A stretch of 64,000 bases of DNA from NCBI GenBank assembly GCA_002298125.1, contig DBMJ01000015.1:1-64000 (forward strand), in the 5' to 3' direction. This DNA is from Clostridium sp. UBA701 (lineage in GTDB: Bacteria > Bacillota > Clostridia > Clostridiales > Clostridiaceae). The notes beneath the pieces were generated by a model, which was given only the letters and a program-made list of their open reading frames with translations, was not told the origin of the DNA and ran no database searches. Numbering within the stretch: the stretch's first letter is position 1; each line of letters opens with the position of its first letter. This document shows positions 61,590 to 64,000 of the stretch, piece by piece. A program made the translations under genes and the position numbers.

Positions 61590-62951
61590 CTATACTTGGC
61601 TCAATCTTGTTTTCAATGCAATGGCACATTCTATTCTCTTTTTTTGAAGCTCACAGCCTAATTCATAGGGTTCGTGTATGTCACCATTAAAATTATAGTT
61701 GTTAGCCTGACATCCACCACTACAGTAAAATCTTGCCCAACATTTTCTGCACTTAGGTTTTTGATATATGGTTGCCTCCTTGAATTCCTCACCAATATCA
61801 TTTCTCATTTCACCATTAAATATATTTCCCATTTTGAATTTTTCATTTCCTACAAACTGATGGCATGGATATATATCTCCTTCAGGGGTTATAGCTGCAT
61901 ACTCATGTCCGGCTCCACAGCCTGATATTCTTTTGTAGATACATGGTCCACCATTTACATCTATATTAAAATGGTAGAAACTAAAGGCATCATTTCCTTT
62001 TGCTCTTTTCAACATTTCTGCGTATAATTTGTCATATTGATCAAAGATAATTGGTAAATCTTCTTCTTTTAAACTTAGCTCATGTTCCTTAGGTAAAACC
62101 ACAGGCTCCACAGATATTTCCTTAAATCCAAGCTCTGCTAAGTGCATAACATCTTCATAAAAATCTAGATTGTTTCTAGTAAATGTACCCCTAACATAGT
62201 ATTGCTTTTTAGGATCCCTTTTCTGCACGGCTGCCTTTATCTTTGGTAAAATAGCATCATAGGTTCCGCTATTTCCATAATTAACTCTTACTTTGTCGTT
62301 TACTTCTTTTCGGCCATCTATACTAAGGACTAAATTGCCAAGCTCTTTATCTACATACTTAAAAGTCTCATCGTCTAGCAGCATAGCATTAGTGGTCATA
62401 GTAAATCTGATATTTTTATTGTGTTTTTTTTCAACTTCTCTAGCATAAGCTATAATCTCTACAATTTTATCAAAGGCTAAAAGTGGTTCTCCACCAAAGA
62501 GATCTACTTCAATGTTCCTTCGAGGTCCAGAATGCTCAATTACAAAGTCAATAGCTTTCTTACCAACCTCTACAGACATGATCTGTCTTTTACCTTTATA
62601 CTCCCCTTCATCTGCAAAGCAATACTTACACTTAAAATTACAATCGTGTACAACATTTAAGCATAGTGCTTTGATAAAGGACTTTGATTTATCTTTAGTA
62701 ATTCTATCTTCAAAGTAATCTTTAGAATATAAAACCTCTTCTTCTATAAGAGACTGTAATTCTTCATAAGCCTCAACTATATCATTTTTATTATAATCTC
62801 TTTCAAATCTTTCTATTAAAACTTCTAAAGCAGGTAATTCATTTTCTTCCAACAGGTTATAGACTAAGTCATCAACTAAGTGTATGCTGCCACTATTTAT
62901 ATCAATGATATAGTTTTCTCCATCCTGCTTAAATTTATGTAATAATGCCAA
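61590..62951 (-). CDS. scfB: SCIFF radical SAM maturase
   Basis: Installs thioether crosslinks in the SCIFF peptide (ranthipeptide). The 453-residue protein has an N-terminal peptide-binding (RRE-like) region (about 1-90), the radical-SAM cluster Cys104, Cys108 and Cys111 (CxxxCxxC, CNFKCKYC) and a C-terminal SPASM domain (GCGAGHEYAAITPEGDIYPC; CRKCWARFYCSGGC) for auxiliary iron-sulfur clusters. The start is TTG at 62949-62951, eight bases after GGGAGG; an ATG in another frame lies between. It follows its substrate gene. Confidence 0.95.
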   Translation of the reverse strand: MALLHKFKQDGENYIIDINSGSIHLVDDLVYNLLEENELPALEVLIERFERDYNKNDIVEAYEELQSLIEEEVLYSKDYFEDRITKDKSKSFIKALCLNVVHDCNFKCKYCFADEGEYKGKRQIMSVEVGKKAIDFVIEHSGPRRNIEVDLFGGEPLLAFDKIVEIIAYAREVEKKHNKNIRFTMTTNAMLLDDETFKYVDKELGNLVLSIDGRKEVNDKVRVNYGNSGTYDAILPKIKAAVQKRDPKKQYYVRGTFTRNNLDFYEDVMHLAELGFKEISVEPVVLPKEHELSLKEEDLPIIFDQYDKLYAEMLKRAKGNDAFSFYHFNIDVNGGPCIYKRISGCGAGHEYAAITPEGDIYPCHQFVGNEKFKMGNIFNGEMRNDIGEEFKEATIYQKPKCRKCWARFYCSGGCQANNYNFNGDIHEPYELGCELQKKRIECAIALKTRLSQV

Positions 62952-62976
62952 TTCATTTTCCTCCCTAACGAAACAT

Positions 62977-63003
62977 AAAGCAGTAACTAACTGTTACTGC
63001 TTT
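62977..63003 (-). terminator. Hairpin between scfA and scfB
   Basis: A perfect 11-bp stem (AAAGCAGTAAC / GTTACTGCTTT) with a 5-nt loop 9 bp after the scfA stop. The tail (ATGTTTCG) is weak, so partial termination or mRNA protection is likely, giving more peptide than enzyme. Confidence 0.65.
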
Positions 63004-63011
63004 TTCATATA

Positions 63012-63149
63012 TTAATTTTCACAAGCCAGATTTGCTACAGTACAAGAAGTCTTGCAAGCCGATTGACAGGAATTAGCACATTCCTTACATCCTGGTTTTT
63101 TAAGACTCTCTTTTATATTGTTCTTGCTAATAGTTCTGATATGTTTCAT
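63012..63149 (-). CDS. scfA: SCIFF peptide precursor (six Cys in forty-five residues)
   Basis: A 45-residue ribosomal peptide, easily missed for its size. It begins MKHIRTISKN and carries six cysteines at 21, 24, 28, 32, 36 and 43 in its C-terminal half (PGCKECANSCQSAC), the SCIFF signature found in almost all clostridia. ScfB forms Cys-to-alpha-carbon thioethers. The start follows GGAGGAG at a good distance. Reported roles in other clostridia include quorum-type regulation; export and maturation proteases are not encoded here. Confidence 0.97.
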   Translation of the reverse strand: MKHIRTISKNNIKESLKKPGCKECANSCQSACKTSCTVANLACEN

Positions 63150-63216
63150 AAATAACTCCTCCATTCACAAACTTTTCCGTTTTATTTTATCACATTTTAA
63201 GAATAAAATAAAGACA

Positions 63217-63585
63217 TTAAATATTTATTCCAAGCATTCCTGACAAGGTTCCTACCACCATTGCAAGTAATAGTCTAATTAGATCCTTTAAGGCTAATGA
63301 AGTAATGCTTCCAGATATGGCTGCAATAATATATACCATAATCATATAGATTACGGCCAAGCATAAGCCAACAATCCAACCTTTCTTTTGAATCTTTCTT
63401 ACAGAATAGATGGCTCCATAGACAATACTAAGCAGTGTTATCACTAAAATAAAAGATGATAACAGGGCACTGCTAACCTCGACAAACTTCATAACAACAG
63501 ACATAATGAGCAAGAATAATAAGGTGACTATAAAACTTCTTATTATCCCCTCAGACATATAAATAAACGAGCTTTTATCTTTCAT
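63217..63585 (-). CDS. TIGR04086-type membrane protein
   Basis: A 122-residue protein with four hydrophobic segments (about 11-31, 38-58, 69-90, 98-118). Its place between yajC and the SCIFF pair and its layout match the TIGR04086 membrane family of clostridia, usually next to scfA. ATG at 63583-63585 follows GGGAGGTG. Function unknown. Confidence 0.75.
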   Translation of the reverse strand: MKDKSSFIYMSEGIIRSFIVTLLFLLIMSVVMKFVEVSSALLSSFILVITLLSIVYGAIYSVRKIQKKGWIVGLCLAVIYMIMVYIIAAISGSITSLALKDLIRLLLAMVVGTLSGMLGINI

Positions 63586-63639
63586 TAATAAAACACCTCC
63601 CACCTACTAATAAATATGAATGTGGAAGGTGAATTATAA

Positions 63640-63939
63640 CTAATTGTTTTCAGTATACTCTACGCTATTTTCTTCTGCCTTAGAATATATACCAGATATT
63701 CCACTTTTGTCGAACTTTATTTTTGCTCTATCTGGACCCGTTTGAAGTATTATGTAATTGTCTTGAATATTGACTATTTTTCCTATAATACCTCCTCTTG
63801 TTATTATTTCGTCATTTACCTTTAAATCGCTAAGCATCTGACCATATTTTTTTCTTCTCTTGTTCTCAGGTACAAAAATCAAAAGATAAAATAGTACCAA
63901 CATTATTATTATTGGTGAAAGGGTATAAAGATATTGCAT
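63640..63939 (-). CDS. yajC: Sec translocase accessory subunit YajC
   Basis: A 99-residue protein with one N-terminal membrane helix (about 8-25, IIIMLVLFYLLIFVPENKRRKK) and a basic cytoplasmic tail with VNDEIITRGGIIGKI. YajC associates with SecDF, and both sit in this cluster, though split here by the SCIFF genes. The start follows AAGGAGGATTATT. Confidence 0.95.
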   Translation of the reverse strand: MQYLYTLSPIIIMLVLFYLLIFVPENKRRKKYGQMLSDLKVNDEIITRGGIIGKIVNIQDNYIILQTGPDRAKIKFDKSGISGIYSKAEENSVEYTENN

Positions 63940-64000
63940 AATAATCCTCCTTTAAATACAATTCAGTAGAGCATCTACAGTATAAAACTTCACTGTAGTC

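Noticed and set aside
63975..63998. Stem-loop at the right end as a terminator of an upstream gene
   Set aside because: A 7-bp stem without a T tract; the upstream gene is outside the window, so it cannot be judged.
1..64000. CRISPR arrays, tRNA, rRNA, insertion sequences
   Set aside because: No regularly spaced repeats, tRNA-like cloverleaf, rRNA motif or transposase frame was found on reading both strands.

Overview
The window is a gene-dense, AT-rich stretch of a Gram-positive, endospore-forming, anaerobic Firmicute, most probably a Clostridium (sensu stricto or a close relative). The evidence is the set of sporulation genes (spo0A, spoIIM, spoIVB, the complete spoIIIAA-AH operon, a dacF-like gene), strong AGGAGG ribosome-binding sites, a Stickland-type ornithine fermentation operon, hemZ, and the clostridial SCIFF peptide/radical-SAM pair. 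Almost everything is transcribed leftward (minus strand). Only rqcH and a two-gene ThrE-type exporter run rightward. No tRNA, rRNA, CRISPR array, insertion sequence or prophage was seen, and the region looks like conserved chromosomal backbone with two accessory-like blocks (pilus genes and ornithine fermentation).

Layout from left to right (transcription mostly runs right to left). 1-8.8 kb: scpAB condensin subunits, a sporulation-type D,D-carboxypeptidase, a nucleoside-salvage operon (deoB, two purine nucleoside phosphorylases, pyrimidine nucleoside phosphorylase), a XerD-like recombinase with altered catalytic residues, a small membrane protein and spoIIM. 8.9-13.5 kb: spo0A (with a predicted SigH promoter and 0A box), spoIVB, recN, argR. 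13.5-20.6 kb: the rest of a housekeeping operon (nusB-folD-xseA-xseB-ispA-dxs-tlyA-nadK-argR-recN). 20.8-27.4 kb: an Asp23 protein, spoIIIAH to spoIIIAA, a zinc-ribbon protein and efp. 27.8-33.7 kb: a type IV pilus/pseudopilus assembly cluster (PilB, PilC, four pilin-like proteins, PilM-like and PilN/O-like proteins). 33.8-39.4 kb: a TolB-like lipoprotein, dapF, rqcH, a D-2-hydroxyacid dehydrogenase and a PHP phosphoesterase. 39.5-50.2 kb: the ornithine oxidation operon (ord-ortA-ortB-oraS-oraE-reactivase-orr) preceded by a sigma-54 activator and glyA. 50.3-58.6 kb: ThrE-type exporter, a CsoR/CstR-family regulator, 6S RNA, aspS, hemZ, a glyoxalase-II-like hydrolase, dtd, relA. 58.7-64 kb: apt, secF, secD, the SCIFF maturase and peptide (scfB, scfA), a TIGR04086-like membrane protein and yajC.

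The most coherent system is the ornithine operon. A PAS-AAA+-Fis activator lies just upstream, a near-perfect -24/-12 promoter lies about 40 bp before ord, and inverted repeats upstream could be activator sites. Enzymes for racemisation, the B12/PLP 4,5-aminomutase with its reactivating ATPase, oxidative deamination and thiolytic cleavage are all present, which would let the cell oxidise ornithine to acetyl-CoA plus alanine.

The least expected observations are these: a PilC gene whose only sensible start is an AUA codon 6 nt after a good Shine-Dalgarno; a XerD in which up to three catalytic residues are replaced; two tandem purine nucleoside phosphorylases that differ at the base-recognising Asn (Asn versus Asp); a 6S RNA ending immediately before csoR; and hairpins placed between oraE and its reactivase, between scfA and scfB, and in the relA leader. 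All start choices, promoters and terminators were read by eye, without alignments or folding software.
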